DNA from: Periplaneta americana
Taxonomy: Eukaryota > Arthropoda > Insecta > Blattodea > Blattidae
Assembly (NCBI RefSeq): GCF_040183065.1
Contig: NC_091117.1
Span: 102,311,501-102,375,500, forward strand
Direction: 5' to 3'
Length of the DNA stretch: 64,000 bases
Shown: in pieces, positions 45,455 to 56,520 of the stretch
Layout of the letters: every line of letters begins with the position of its first letter
Numbering within the stretch: the first letter of the stretch is position 1
Program-made: the position numbers and the translations under genes
Notes under the pieces: model-generated
The model's database searches: none
Seen by the model: the letters and a program-made list of their open reading frames with translations, nothing else
Told to the model about the DNA's origin: nothing

Positions 45455-48243
45455 CAGTGGCGTATACTGGTTAAAGGGTTTGGGCTACCACTGACCCTAT
45501 TATTACACAAAATATATTTTAAAATCCCTATAATAAAATTCCTTACATATTTATGTGAATTCCAGACGTCTTGATTGGGACGAAAATATGTTGATGACTT
45601 CGTCATTGAAATTACAGTTGGGCCACTTGCAAAGTTTCTGTAGAAATGACTTTTCAATGGACATCAGTGCCAAGCCGGATAAACGTTCTTGTGTATGAGT
45701 TGATCTACAGTAGGATTTTATTCTCTTCAACGCAAAAAATGTTCTTTCTACCGATGCTGACGTAGCTGGTATTGTCACAATTAATGTTGCCAATTTAAGG
45801 ACTTCAGGAATAACTTGGTTCAGCTGGTTTTCATATATGGCAGATAATATTTCATGGATAGGTTTGTTCGAAAAAACAAAAAGACTTCTGTTGAATATAT
45901 TACACTTAATTCATTTTTCAAACGTACTTGATCAAAGTGACTGTTATAGGACTGAAATAATTTGTTTAGTGCCTCATTCGGGAAGTTTTCTCTATAAGCA
46001 GAAAATTTTTGAGAATCTAGAAGATGTGTGAACTGAAGCTTTCCATAATCAGAAAATCTGTCAGTAATTTCCATGTGCATACGATCTAGTATGCTGTAGT
46101 ACAGCTGCCTGTATTTCAATTCATCATCTCCTTTTCTTCGCTTTAATGGTGTTTCCATTGTATTGGATGAAGAATTTTCATTATCCATATTACTCCATAT
46201 GGACGGAAACCCACTACATCTGAACTCGGATATAGTATTTTTTTAACTTTGATATCTCTTGCAAGTATTGCAAGTAGTATGCTATGTCTAGACTTTTTGT
46301 CTGAAGAATATTGTAGAGCACATCTGTATGTGCGAACACTCTAGCATAGACTTCAAGAAGAAATATATTCTGAAACCGTGTGAAAAAATTCTAATATCCT
46401 TGAGGCTGCACAATTACAGCATCATCCCAGTTTTCTTCAGAGTCATGACAAATTATATTTTTAAAGAAAGCAGTCCGTTTTTCTCTGTATTCCTTTACTG
46501 TATTTACAAGCCGAGATGTAAAATTCAATCTAGTTGGTGCTACTTTTGGGAGTTTCTTGTTCATAAATTCCTTGAGTTTTCTGATCTTTTAGGAGATGAT
46601 GAGAAAAATGCAGCTAAACCAGACAGTGTTTTGAAAAAAATGCGGCATTCTGGAATGGATGAAGTAGTTTGTTGCAAAACTAAATTGAGAACATGGCTGT
46701 AACAATGGACAAATAGTGCTTGAGGATACTTTTCTTGAACTTTTGTTTTCAAGCCATTAATATTTCCCGGCATAACTGAAGCACCATTATGTCTGTGCAA
46801 TTAACTTATTGCCGACATTGTATTCTGCTGTAACACCTTCCACATGCTGAAACAAAGCAGCAGCAGTTTTGTCCGAACTGACATTTGTGAATCCTATAAA
46901 CCGTTCTTGAACATTGGCAGTACTGTCGACATATCTTAAAACAGTGGACAATTGACTCTGATTAGAGCAGTAACTTGTTTCATCAACAACAATGGCCACA
47001 AAAGGTTTTATTTTCTCTATCATAACCCCACTTATAGCAAATATTAAGTCATTCTGAATTGCGGGAGAAGTACCACGAAATACTGTTGAACTCTCAAGAT
47101 GATTGGCCAGTAAATGGTCAAATTCACTTAAGGAACTTAAATATTCAATATAATTTCCTATATTGTCTGATTTCACACTCTCGTTACGACTCCGAAAAGC
47201 CAATTCTTGTTTTCCTAGAAAGCAGACTGCATTAATAAGACGCAGTAAAATCTCCCGATTTTTTTTTTTTTTTTTCACAAGAGCATTGTGTTGGTTGATG
47301 TGAGAGCTTTTTGCTTATCTAGCTGTAAATCAATTCTTGTCTTTCCGAAGTTTGCAAAGTTCATGCTACTACAAATATGAGCTTTTGATTCGTCGTATTC
47401 TAGGACTGCCGTTCGAAGGGAGTTCATATTAGAAAACCCCTCTTTTGACCACACATTAGTTTCGCGGCTAAATAACAAACATGGCCAGCAAAATAGTTTA
47501 GACAGTTTAGAACTACCACACAACCAATTCCACTTACCATATGATGTTGAAGTGAAATGGCGTGTGTACTCACGCTGTTTTTCTTTTACGTCCATGGACA
47601 AATTTAACTCAGGAGTTGGTCTTTCCATTTTCACAATTTCAACTTTCTCGTTGTTATGTACGACGGTTAAAAGGCACTTTTAATAAACCTTTTATTACAC
47701 AGTCATTTTCAATACAAACCTCTCCAGAAACTTGTTCTGTCATGTTTTTCACAATATCACTTAATTGGGAAATTAAAAACTTAATAATTCACAATTAATA
47801 TAACTCTTAGACACTCGAACAAATCACAGATTTAAAATAATGCACTGCAAGAACACAATCACATTCAGAGCTAGCGTACTAAGCGTATTGTTGCTTCTCG
47901 CCTGCGAAGAAACCGATCACGAGAGCGGCAACTCACGGCCTACACTGCACGATGGAAACAGTAGGGAGCGGGGGAGACGGGTAGTTGTGCGATGGACAGC
48001 ATGAGCGGAACGGTCACAGGCTACCTCACGTAGCAAGTGGTTTCTCCAGCGATGCCGCCTTGACAACTTGTTTCTGTTCGAGACCAGAGAGCGCATATAA
48101 ATCTAACAATTACATTAATTTTAATTACTATGGTAAAACTAATAATACAAAATTATTACATTATGTTATATTATAAACTTTTTCTTTTGTAATTTCCTTG
48201 GGCTACCGCCGGTAGCCCCGGTAGTCCGCAAAATACGCCCCTG
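45455..48243 (-). mobile_element. hAT element with near-complete ZMYM1-like transposase relic, 2789 bp
   Basis: Ends: cagtggcgtatactgg on the left and, reverse-complemented from the right, caggggcgtattttgcgg. A perfect 8-bp TSD, tgaaaatg, lies at 45447-45454 and 48244-48251. The transposase gene is on the minus strand and spans most of the element. It is inserted within the element with long inverted arms. Confidence 0.97.
45551..47640 (-). pseudogene. hAT transposase (TTF zinc finger, DUF4371-like, C-terminal dimerisation), four breaks
   Basis: Minus-strand pieces in order: 47634-47275 with the TTF-type finger (SSKLSKLFCWPCLLFSRETN, VWSKEGFSNMNSL). Then 47278-46787 with the DUF4371-like first catalytic region (FVAIVVDETSYCSNQSQLST, LRYVDSTANVQERFIGFTNV). 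Then 46800-46561 with the second Asp region changed (HRHNGASVMPGNINGL, where DGAxVM is usual) and LFVHCYSHVLNLVLQQ. Then 46188-45820, and 45793-45551 with TIPATSASVERTFFALKRIK (catalytic Glu). Breaks are a frameshift at the A-run near 47277, one near 46795, a gap around 46560-46190 and one near 45805. Family resemblance to zinc finger MYM-type protein 1-like transposases is from memory. Confidence 0.9.
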
Positions 48244-48286
48244 TGAAAATGCAGTACACATTAAATTAAAAGCTCTACCTTGTGAA

Positions 48287-48440
48287 GCAATACTGGATTA
48301 GGAATTCAATTACAGCTACTCAAAGGGCATACCAGAGAGAATTTGGTGTTCGTAATCCCCCCCAAAGAAACACAATACTGGGACTGGTAAACAAATTGGA
48401 AACAACTGGATTTCTAAAAGAATATGACAAATATACAGAA
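48287..48440 (+). pseudogene. HTH N-terminal fragment of a Tc1/mariner-type transposase (DUF4817-like)
   Basis: The plus strand reads WIRNSITATQRAYQREFGVR then NPPQRNTILGLVNKLETTG and FLKEYDKYTE before a stop. The pattern (TxxxFxxxFGxxxPxxxTIxxLxxKFxxTG) resembles the DUF4817 helix-turn-helix found near the N-terminus of some insect Tc1/mariner-type transposases. It lies just inside the right inverted arm; the rest of the gene is deleted. Confidence 0.75.
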
Positions 48441-48683
48441 TAAAAAATAAACATCTGCGCATCTCATGACAGGGAATCAAAACTCCTGTTTAATTTGACG
48501 TTAAAAACTGGTCATTAAGTGAATTTTCAGCCGAATAAATAAAGAATTTTCAACATTTGCAATAGAGGTTAGTAATCTCCAAAAGATACTCTACATTTGA
48601 GGTATAACAAATTGTGGCTAGCATCATTCGTTTTGAAATAAAGAAAGAAAGAAATGTGTCAGTTCTATATAAATTACTCTGTA

Positions 48684-49250
48684 TGTTGCTGTAGCTGTGG
48701 TTGGTGTTTGTGATGTGTCCTGCGTAGGCCTATGTGGAGGTATTGTGTGATTTGGTTATTGTTGTGATATATTCTTTGTATCGTATGTAAAATGATTTCC
48801 CAGTCTGTACGAAATATACAAATACTCAAAAAACACATTTACAACACATCCTAAACACATAACTAAATTTCAAAACACACACTATTCGACTCCACACTAC
48901 CAAACACAAACGCATCCCTCAGCAAACAAGTGAAGAAACCGGAAGAAGCAAGGACCTCGGTAGTTCTGAAGATGGCTGACACGAAGCCGAAACTAATCAA
49001 TTAGGTAATCTAAAACTTACTTTACATTTTAACACATGGAAGGTGTTATTATTATAACTGTATTCCTCAGTGATATAAAGTGTTAAAATTGTGTAATCAA
49101 GATACACATAATATCTCTCTTTGTTCAGTGACGTTAAAGAGCAGAGACTCATATAAGGGGGATAGAGGACAATTGCCCCCTGTGTTTAACATATAAGTTA
49201 AATAATTGAGTAGTACCACTAAAAGAAAACAAATGACAACTGTACTTTTC
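48684..49250. other. anonymous DNA
   Basis: A short frame near 48900-49005 reads EARTSVVLKMADTKPKLIN before stopping. This phrase looks like a decayed repeat-derived peptide, but I cannot assign it. Otherwise nothing is recognised. Confidence 0.35.
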
Positions 49251-49261
49251 ACATTAAAATA

Positions 49262-49511
49262 AGTTTTTTAAAGTACGTAATTTAACGACGCTTTATCAAC
49301 ATCTTAGGTTATTTAGCGTCTGAATGAGATGGTGATAATGCCAGTGAAATGTCCGGGGTCCAGCACCGAAAGTTACCCAGCATTTGCTCATATTGGGTTG
49401 AGGGAAAACCCCGGAAAAACCTCAACCAGGTAACTTGCTCCGACCAGGAATGAACCCGGGCCACCTGGTTTCGCGGCCAGACGCGCTAACCGTTACTCCA
49501 CAGGTGTGGAC
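49262..49511 (-). mobile_element. tRNA-derived SINE, family S1 (alternative head), copy d
   Basis: The reverse complement shows gtggagtaacggttagcgcg, a B box reading gggttcattcctgg (one change), the shared body (ggtttttccggggttttccc) and the end cgttaaattacg. An 11-bp TSD with one mismatch (acattaaaata at 49251-49261, atattaaaata at 49512-49522). Same head type as 27732-27991. Confidence 0.93.
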
Positions 49512-49522
49512 ATATTAAAATA

Positions 49523-50622
49523 TATTCCACTTTTGTAAACACTTATGAAATAAAAGACGAACTAGTTAATGACTTTGCCAAATGAAAGCAAGGCGTCAAC
49601 CTTTGATAATTTAACGGTTGTTACCTATTGTAAATGAAATAATGTTTTTACTTGAAATAAAATTTCTTTATAAATAAAATTGTGTGTGTTCAGTTGTTCG
49701 CACCTACGTCATATTAACAGCAGGTGTAAGTAAATTACGTAACGTGTAAGTCATTTCCAACTGGCCAACATGTGACGTAAGAAGCACGTTTCTCCTCTCG
49801 GAGCAGAGCTGGTAGAGCACGTGAGGGAGGATAATGTTGTGTCTCCGCTATTTAAAAATCTTTATCCCTTCCACTGCCACTCCCCTTTCACCTATGCTTC
49901 CCCTCTCGAAGAGCATGAGAGCAGAGATGTGTGATGTCACAGAGCCAGCAGTTGGAAATACCCAGTGTAAGTAGTGTAAGAAGTTAAAAATAGGCCCATG
50001 TATGTGGAAACTGGAAATATAAAGTAGGGTAAACTTGACCATCAAAAATTAAACCATGCTATCAGCCCTATTTGTGGTTTAAAATAAAAAATACTTAAGA
50101 AATGGAGAAAAAATAAAGAACTTTAAAAATATGTTCAATCCATTTGATATAATGGTTTAAATCCATTTTTTAAATGTTTATGGTCAATTTTACTTCAGCG
50201 GTAAATTTCAGCCCATTTTACGGTATAGAAAATAGTTCATTTAAGAGGAAATAGGAAGTACGCCACGTGATATAACCGATAAGCTCTTCCGTGAAAAATC
50301 TGCTTCCCCCCTCCCTCCATGCAAAAACTGAAAAGACGCTCCTGTTAGCAAATACCGCGAAATAGCATTCCTCTTCCTCCTCGATCTTTCATTCGAATGT
50401 CGAACTGTAACTTAATGGAATGAAGTAGGAAGGGACATGTTGAGATCAACGTGGCCGAGAAGAGTGCAGTTAAAGGCGAGTTAAGAAGCCTCTATATTCA
50501 CTTACACTGCTGTGACAACTTTCATCCACTTTTACTCTCTTGACGTTTCAACTGCACAGTACATCCTCAGTACCTATTCTGAAAGGATCGCATTTATTAC
50601 CGGTACTAACTTCTGAAAGATA
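49523..50622. other. anonymous DNA with a possible foldback at about 49712-49985
   Basis: Near 49747-49790 the sequence gtaagtcatttccaactggc pairs imperfectly with the reverse complement of 49945-49985 (gtatttccaactgctggc); further inward, ctctcggagcagagct pairs with gctctcatgctcttcgagag. This suggests a short foldback or miniature element, but clear ends and a TSD are missing. A second weak inverted pair, aacttgaccatcaaaaatt / aattgaccataaacat, spans about 50032-50200. The rest is featureless. Confidence 0.35.
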
Positions 50623-50624
50623 TA

Positions 50625-51515
50625 TTGGGTTAATGCAAAAGCTGGTAGCGTTTTTTCGCTGTGATAGTAGTTTTTATTTAAGGTGAATAGAATACAGAAC
50701 TTAATCAGTAATATAATCTCCTACATTATCTGTGACTCTCTGCCAACTCTGGGATACTTTCTCGATTCCGCATCTGGAGAACTCGATTGGTTTAGAGTTA
50801 AAGAAATCGTGAAGCCAAGTTTGTAAAGAATGTTCGTTATTAAAGGAGTACCTACTCTTGAAGGATGAATAGAGAACGTAAAAGGTGGAAATCTGAGGGC
50901 GCAAGCTCGGGAGAATATGGGCGGTGTGGAATTACCTCCCAATCAAGTTGCTTTCATTATGTTAGTAGTGTTGACGTGCATTATCGTGTTGCAGCAGCAC
51001 TTGATCCAGTCTTCCCGGTTGTTTTTATTCAGTTGCGGCCGCAAGGTGTTTGAGTTGTTGGCAGTAAATGTCAGCAGTCATGGTTACATTCCTGGGAAGC
51101 AATTCGTAGTACACGACACCTTCTTTATCCCACCAGACGCATAACATCATCTTCTGTGGATGGACACTAACTTTCATATAGGGTGTTGTGTGTTGAAATG
51201 ACAACCATTTTCTTGAAGTGCTTTCTCCGATGGCATTCTTCCCATACACGGCACAAATGTTTCGAGCCACCTCCGCTGCCTTTGTTCTTCTGTTAAACTC
51301 AAACAGAAAAATAGCCTATGTCGAAGTGTTCGTTTTTCTTCACTTGACATTCCATCTTCTTCAGCCCAAATAGCACAAACTTTCTTCAAATCCGCAAAAT
51401 TAAGACGTATTTGCAAGCACAATACTCCAAATGACAAGTGAAAAACAATAAACAATCTCATAACAACGCAGTGTTATGATGAACAAAAACGCTACTAACT
51501 TAAGCATCAACCTAA
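50625..51515 (-). mobile_element. mariner element, 891 bp
   Basis: Inverted ends: ttgggttaatgcaaaagctg on the left and, from the right, ttaggttgatgcttaagtta, both continuing to agtagcgttttt or ggtagcgttttt. TA lies at 50623-50624 and 51516-51517. The minus-strand transposase spans most of the interior but is shorter than a full mariner (about 1.3 kb), so there are internal deletions. Confidence 0.92.
50700..51461 (-). pseudogene. mariner transposase remnant (minus)
   Basis: Pieces in order on the minus strand: MRLFIVFHLSFGVLCLQIRL then EEDGMSSEEKRTLRHRLFF; PSEKALQENGCHFN; VHPQKMMLCVWWDKEGVVYY (near 51165-51100), the conserved catalytic-core block LCVWWDxxGxxYYELL, followed by MTADIYCQQLKHL. 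Then C-terminal pieces near 50940-50700 (FFNSKPIEFSRCGIEKVSQS, WQRVTDNVGDYI), which end like typical mariner proteins (GIxxLPxRWxxCIxxxGDY). Frames alternate, so not functional. Confidence 0.9.
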
Positions 51516-51539
51516 TATTTAAATTCTGTACGATCATAA

Positions 51540-52200
51540 TAGTACATTATGCAACGAGCCTATAATGATAGTAATTAAGAAGCGAGTATGGATGTTTATG
51601 AAACGAGCGCAAGCGAGTTTCATAATTGTCATACGAGCTTCTTAATTACCATTATAGGCGAGTTTCATACGACTTTTTATGCTCGACCATATTTCTAATT
51701 TGAAATTATTCATTTTATTTTTATCTAACTGACCTTGAGCAATACCTCGTAAATTGTGAGATGTGCGCAGACGCGAAAGTATTGATTTTTTCCGAGGAAC
51801 AGATGTCCACATTGACCTTGATAGCCTATAAGAACCTACAGAGTAAACTAAATATTAACTTTGATATAACATTGAAATTAAATTAGACATTGAAAAACGA
51901 GATGATAAATTGAATTTATTTGAATATTATTTACAATTAACGCTAATTATTATAGTAACAGAACATAACCTTCTGCGACAGTATTGGATTTCCAGCCTCC
52001 GTGACTTTTCGCCAATTCTCTTTCGATTGCATATCCGAGACTAATCGATACTTGCGGTTTTATAACGGTACAAAGCTGACTTGTCATTGGCTGAACACCT
52101 GTACTTTAATGAGGAGGTGTACTTTAATGACATGCATTAAAGGACTGCTACCAGGTGTATAATTACTACATTTCGGCATGGTCGAGCATAAAAAAACTTC
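51540..52200. mobile_element. candidate foldback/miniature element
   Basis: tttttatgctcgaccatatt at about 51676-51695 is mirrored by the reverse complement of 52174-52194 (tttttttatgctcgaccatg), giving a pair of inverted ends about 500 bp apart. To its left is a strong hairpin: agtaattaagaagcgagtat pairs with cgtatgac...gcttcttaattacc (about 51569-51650). TSDs and exact ends are not resolved; the two structures may be one element or two. Confidence 0.5.
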
Positions 52201-52469
52201 AAGCATACATTTTACCGCCATTACCATTTGTACAGAGTAAAGTTTCAAAATTATTTATTATTAAGTAAAATTATCATGATAATGATGGAAAATATTTTAC
52301 AGTTCCTCTAGGGCCGGCTCACGTCAGAGCTTTCTTTACTAGCAGTTGCCCTAAAATCATCTGAACGTCATTAATTTGTATACATTTGAATAACATTAGC
52401 TATAAAACTGCGAAATATTTGAAAGACCCGAGTTACACGAATGAGAACTGTGTGGTAATTTTCTCCAGG
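52201..52469. other. no recognised feature
   Basis: Short anonymous spacer between the miniature element and the RTE LINE copy. Confidence 0.4.
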
Positions 52470-53245
52470 AATGCGGAATCAAAGTTTTCACGATGTGCTT
52501 AGGAAAATATTTGGAATTAAGAGGGATGAAGTTACAAAAGAATGAAGAAAGTTACACAACGTGGATGGATTGTATTCTTCACCTAACATAATGAACAACA
52601 TCAAATCCAGACGTTTGAGATGGGCAGGGAATGTAGCACAAATGGGTGAACCTAAAATGCATATAGAGTGTTAGCAGGTGTGGCCCGTCCTTAGGGACAC
52701 CGGGGACGTGCCCTACCAATATTTCGTTCCCCAGCAATTTTATTTTCGCATTTAAAATGCGTAAATTTTTAAAATTTGTGTACTGGATTCATAATTATTT
52801 CAATAAATTTCATAACATGGCGCAATATGTCAGTAAAACGGAGCTTGGGCCCGCGTCAAGGGCTCCACAACTTGAATCACTTTAGCGCTCAACTGCCATG
52901 GTGCGAGGTATGCAATGTTCGCTATCGACGGAGATTCACGAAGTGTTACGAAGTTACCGTCACGAGTATAATGCTTTTCGTTGGGGCCCGACGAGCTTGG
53001 CCCGTCTGGCGGACGGAAGCGACAGTCGCAGTTGTTTGTTGCACTGTGAGTCGCAGTGCCACTGAAAAGTGGGTTAATTCTAGAAATGTCCGTGTGAACT
53101 TTGAATAGTGCATGCGAGCGAAGTGTGAAAACATGAATAAAGTGGATTACCTATTAAAACATCGTTTTCTTTATTAAAGTTAGAAGGTAAACTTGAAGTT
53201 AAATGACTAGGCACACATCAACCTAATGGCTTCAGTTTTACACAG

Positions 53246-54284
53246 GTGGATGGTATGAAGAGGAGAACTTTCTGCAACTTGTGGTTTACAAAGAAGTCCT
53301 GGCTAACTGTAAGTGACGAAAAACAAAGTTTATTTTGTTTCTATTGTCTATTGTTTGATGGCGAAGGGCTGTGGACGTCGACAGGTTGCAAAGATCTAAA
53401 ACATTTTAGGAAGCGCATCAAGGAACAAGAGGAAAGTGCAATATATTTAGAAAATGCTTGTAAGTTTAAACTATTTGGGACAATAAATATCGCAGCACAA
53501 ATTGATTCCGTTATGTTTTATTTAACGACGCTCGCAACTGCAGAGGTTATATCAGCGTCGCCGGATGTGCCGGAATTTTGTCCCGCAGGAGTTCTTTTAC
53601 ATGCCAGTAAATCTACTGACATGAGCTGTCGCATTTAAGCACACTTAAATGCCATCGACCTGGCCCGGGATCGAACCCGCAACCTTCGGCATAGAAGGCC
53701 AGCTCAAATTTTCAATCCAGAAGCACAACGAACAGGTCACAAAAAACAGACATATACCATACTAGTAAGAGTAGACTAATTGATTCTTTAGTATTTTACA
53801 GAACTCACGAATTATAGCTGAGGGTTCAGAACGAAAATCAGAGATCTGCAAATCGGGGAAATTTGTTAGACTTGTTATCTTTACTTGCCAGTCTTGATAA
53901 TGTATTGGATGAACACTTAAACGATACTTCTGTTTTTAAATATACTTTACACATTATACAAAATGAATTATTAGGCAGTATGTATGATGTATATATCGAA
54001 GATCTGAAACTAATTCTACAGATTTTGTTTTTGTGCAGGCTGACGAAATAACAGACATAACCTGCAAAAGCCAATTTGTTATTATTTTGAGATACATAAA
54101 AGGCTGTAAACCTGTGGAAAGGTTTCTTTCTTTCAAAGCGGTAAACAACCGCACGGCTAACGGTCTGAGTGAGGTTCTAAAACAAAGTCTACAACTTTTC
54201 AATTTAGAAAATAAACTCATAGCTCAAGCATATGATGGTGCTGCAGTAATGAGTGGTAGTTTTAGTTGTATTGTGCTGAACTAA
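53246..54284 (+). pseudogene. hAT transposase N-terminal half (TTF finger, DUF4371-like), split by a SINE
   Basis: Left of the SINE: RTFCNLWFTKKSWLTVSDEK then SLFCFYCLLFDGEGLWTSTG and FRKRIKEQEESAIYLEN, the TTF-type zinc finger of ZMYM1-like hAT proteins. Right of the SINE the frame resumes as IQKHNEQVTKNRHI, then LLSLLASLDNVLDEHLNDTS and IIQNELLGSMYDVY. Last comes QADEITDITCKSQFVIILRY (first catalytic Asp) and LFNLENKLIAQAYDGAAVMS (second Asp). The C-terminal third with the catalytic Glu is absent. Several stops and a frameshift. Confidence 0.9.
53511..53704 (-). mobile_element. tRNA-derived SINE, family S2
   Basis: On the minus strand: B box gggttcgatcccgg, then gtcgatggcatttaagtgtg, gtagatttactggcatgt, caaaattccggcacatcc, and the end gcgtcgttaaataaaacata. 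The A-box half of the tRNA head is missing. The most complete S2 copy in the window; the other two (17190-17372, 55806-55990) lie in the sister hATs. The TSD is not clear. Confidence 0.9.
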
Positions 54285-55587
54285 TTTTTAAGCAGAAACA
54301 ATCAACTAAAATGAAATAAAAAATCTTGGTGCATTATTTAATGTATACTGCAAAATATCTGGCCCACCAACAAAAATGGTTACGATCCGCCACTGTCAGT
54401 TAGAAGACCTGAGGGGAAAAGACTTTTGGGGAGGCCAAGCAAGAGGAGTCTACTCCTCTTGAGGCCAAGGCATAGATGGGAGGATAGTATTAAAATAGAT
54501 TTGAGGGAAGGGGATATGATGGTAGAGACTGGATTGATCTTGCTCAGGATATGGACCAATGGCGGGCTTATGTGAGGGCACCAATGTTAGTTGTAAGCTT
54601 TCAACGGTGCCGTTACGGTTACGACAAAATGGAACTAAATAAGTGGCGGCTCCTGCACATTTCTTAAGAGGAGGAAAGAAGTTAACAGCGCAAAATGACA
54701 CATTCTTGAGAGAAACATGCTACAAATTAGCCTACATGCATACTTGTAAGATCAGATAGTGTTAGGGTTGGCCTTCTCTTTTGTATATCAATAATCTGTT
54801 CTTGTAAACTGAGTTTCCTAAATTGTCCAAAATATGTTTTCACCAGGGGCGGCTTTCGAAGGGAGGCTGCGGAGCTGCAGCATCCCCGACATTTGTGGCT
54901 CTTGCTTCGTTTTATGTCGTGAAATACATTTATTATACAGTCTCTATTTAGCGGCTCGAATTTTTTTTTTAATTTCGCTCTCATTGACTTCCACGCAATC
55001 GTTAGTGAAGTCACTTCCTCCCCTGGTGCTGCCAGAGCGAAACCAGAGACAAGGACTATGGGATGAAGCCACATCCTCCCCTAGAGCTTCCAGTCTCGTC
55101 CATAAACTTACTAAATAACGTATCGTCTCGGATGCTTTGCGCGTTAGTTTTACCCCTCCCCCTGCTAGCCCCTCTTCTAGAATCCAGGGTTTCCAGGCGC
55201 TGCAAAATTTGCAGTAGTTTGTCAGTAGCGCGCAGTTTTAAATACATTTTCTTTGATGTTGTGAGTATAACAAGTGCAACAATGTTTAATTCTGTACAAT
55301 ACGAGTATTTACAGTCTATTCAGTTCAGTACCGTAACAATTCAGGAGAAATGTGAAATTAAGTGTCCATCAGTTGAATCTCATAATGGAAACAGCCGCTA
55401 AACAAAATACAAAGAATCGCATATTTTTTGCTGATTTATCCAGTAAGCCTATCCCTGCTTACTTTTCTCGATCTCCACGCAGTCTGTATTAGATTAATGT
55501 GTTTCAAAGACAATTCCATCAGCTGGAGTAACAAGATGGAGTTTTAAAATAAGAACAGTAAATGTTGTTCATGAGAAGAAGGAGCCA

Positions 55588-56520
55588 TTGCTAGAATGTT
55601 TTCAAACCATAATGGAATCTGAAACATCTAACAACATCACAATAAATGAGGCAAGCGCCCTGGTGCGTACTCTTGAAGATCCTGAATTCAATTTCTGGCT
55701 CAGTTTTTTTCATTTATTGATGTATCATGTAGATATATTATACAAACAACTACAACATCGCCAGTTAGATATTTCTAAGGTTCAAATCTGGATATAAGAA
55801 AATTAAATTATGGTTTATTTAATAACAACACTCGCAACTGCAGATTATATCAGCGTCGCCGGTGTGCCGGAATTTTGTCCCGTAGGATTCTTTTAAATGC
55901 CTGTAAATCTACTGACATGAGCCTGTCTCATTTAAACACACTTAAATGCCATCGACCTGGGCCGGGATCGAACCCGCTACCGAGGCCGACTCTGCATGTC
56001 AAGCTTTGTTAATGCCATACAGACAATACGTAATAGTGCACAGGTGAGCAGTGAGATCTGTGAAAATGAAAACCCTGAAAAGCGTCGTAAGGTCGAAGGG
56101 ATTCAGACAAGAGTTGTGGCAGCCAAGGAAGTGTGTGATCTCAATACCACACAAGTTAACACCCGATTCCAGTTCATAGATCATCTGATATTATCGTCTC
56201 TTCTGTGTCAAGAAAAATTTGAATGCTACAAAAGCTCATTTCCTGAAAATGACCTAAATGTATGTGTGAAGCTCTTTCCAATGTTCGATAAAGACAAACT
56301 AAAGACGGAACTCACTGTGTTGTATCAGAGACAAGAATTCAGAAATATCAGTGACGCAGTCAAGCTCTTGCAGTTTCTTCTATCTGAGAACTTGCAGGCC
56401 TCATTTTCAGGAGTTGTGAAACTACTACGCATAGCTATCACCATACCAATGACAACTTCCGAACCAGAACGTTGCTTTTCGTGTTTGAAGAGAGTAAAAT
56501 CCTATCTTAAAATACGATGA
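55588..56520 (+). pseudogene. hAT transposase C-terminal fragments (copy 2)
   Basis: Before the SINE: MESETSNNITINEASALVRT then LEDPEFNFWLSFFHLLMYHV. After the SINE: QTIRNSAQVSSEICENENPE, then FQFIDHLILSSLLCQEKFEC, then LRIAITIPMTTSEPERCFSC with the catalytic Glu in SEPERCFSCLKRVKSYL. A stop follows at 56518, shortly after LKIR. Unlike the sister copy, this one keeps the Glu block in frame. It lacks the TTF finger and the catalytic Asp region, so it cannot be an active transposase. Confidence 0.9.
55806..55990 (-). mobile_element. tRNA-derived SINE, family S2, inside hAT copy 2
   Basis: The B box (gggttcgatcccgg), body words gtcgatggcatttaagtgtg and gtagatttacaggcattt, and the end near 55806 match the S2 copy at 53511-53704. 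It occupies the same hAT position as 17190-17372. Confidence 0.9.

Larger units (their letters stand above)
45162..48681. mobile_element. TA-flanked element with ~245-bp inverted arms, split by a hAT
   Basis: Left arm (45162 to about 45402) and right arm (about 48436-48681) are reverse complements with few differences: cagagtgatttatatagaac on the left, cagagtaatttatatagaac from the right. TA lies outside each end (45160-45161, 48682-48683). A hAT (45455-48243 plus TSD) interrupts the 0.72-kb element. Long arms, TA flanks and the residual HTH peptide at 48287-48440 suggest the Tc1/mariner superfamily. Confidence 0.88.
52675..54395 (+). mobile_element. hAT element, N-terminal transposase half plus SINE, 1721 bp
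   Basis: Ends: caggtgtggcccgtcc on the left and, from the right, cagtggcggatcgtaacc, a weaker pair than the other hATs. The 8-bp flanks agtgttag (52667-52674) and tcagttag (54396-54403) match in only five positions, so the TSD has decayed or the end is shifted. Boundaries are supported independently because the interrupted RTE ORF resumes exactly outside it. Contains a SINE (53511-53704). Confidence 0.85.
52470..54605 (+). pseudogene. RTE-type LINE C-terminal region, split by a hAT
   Basis: Left part (about 52470-52674) in pieces: VLRKIFGIKRDEVTKE-like, then NIKSRRLRWAGNVAQMGEPK. Right part (54396-54605): RRPEGKRLLGRPSKR-like, then DWIDLAQDMDQWRAYVRAPM-like and the 3' end. The pattern (LRRIFGxKRDEVxGxWRxLHN, RLRWAGHVARM, GKRPLGRPRRRWED) is the C-terminus of RTE-like insect LINEs. 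The hAT 52675-54395 sits between the words preceding and following LVRRPEG. Minus-strand copies lie at 7789-7888 and 12950-14140. Confidence 0.85.
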
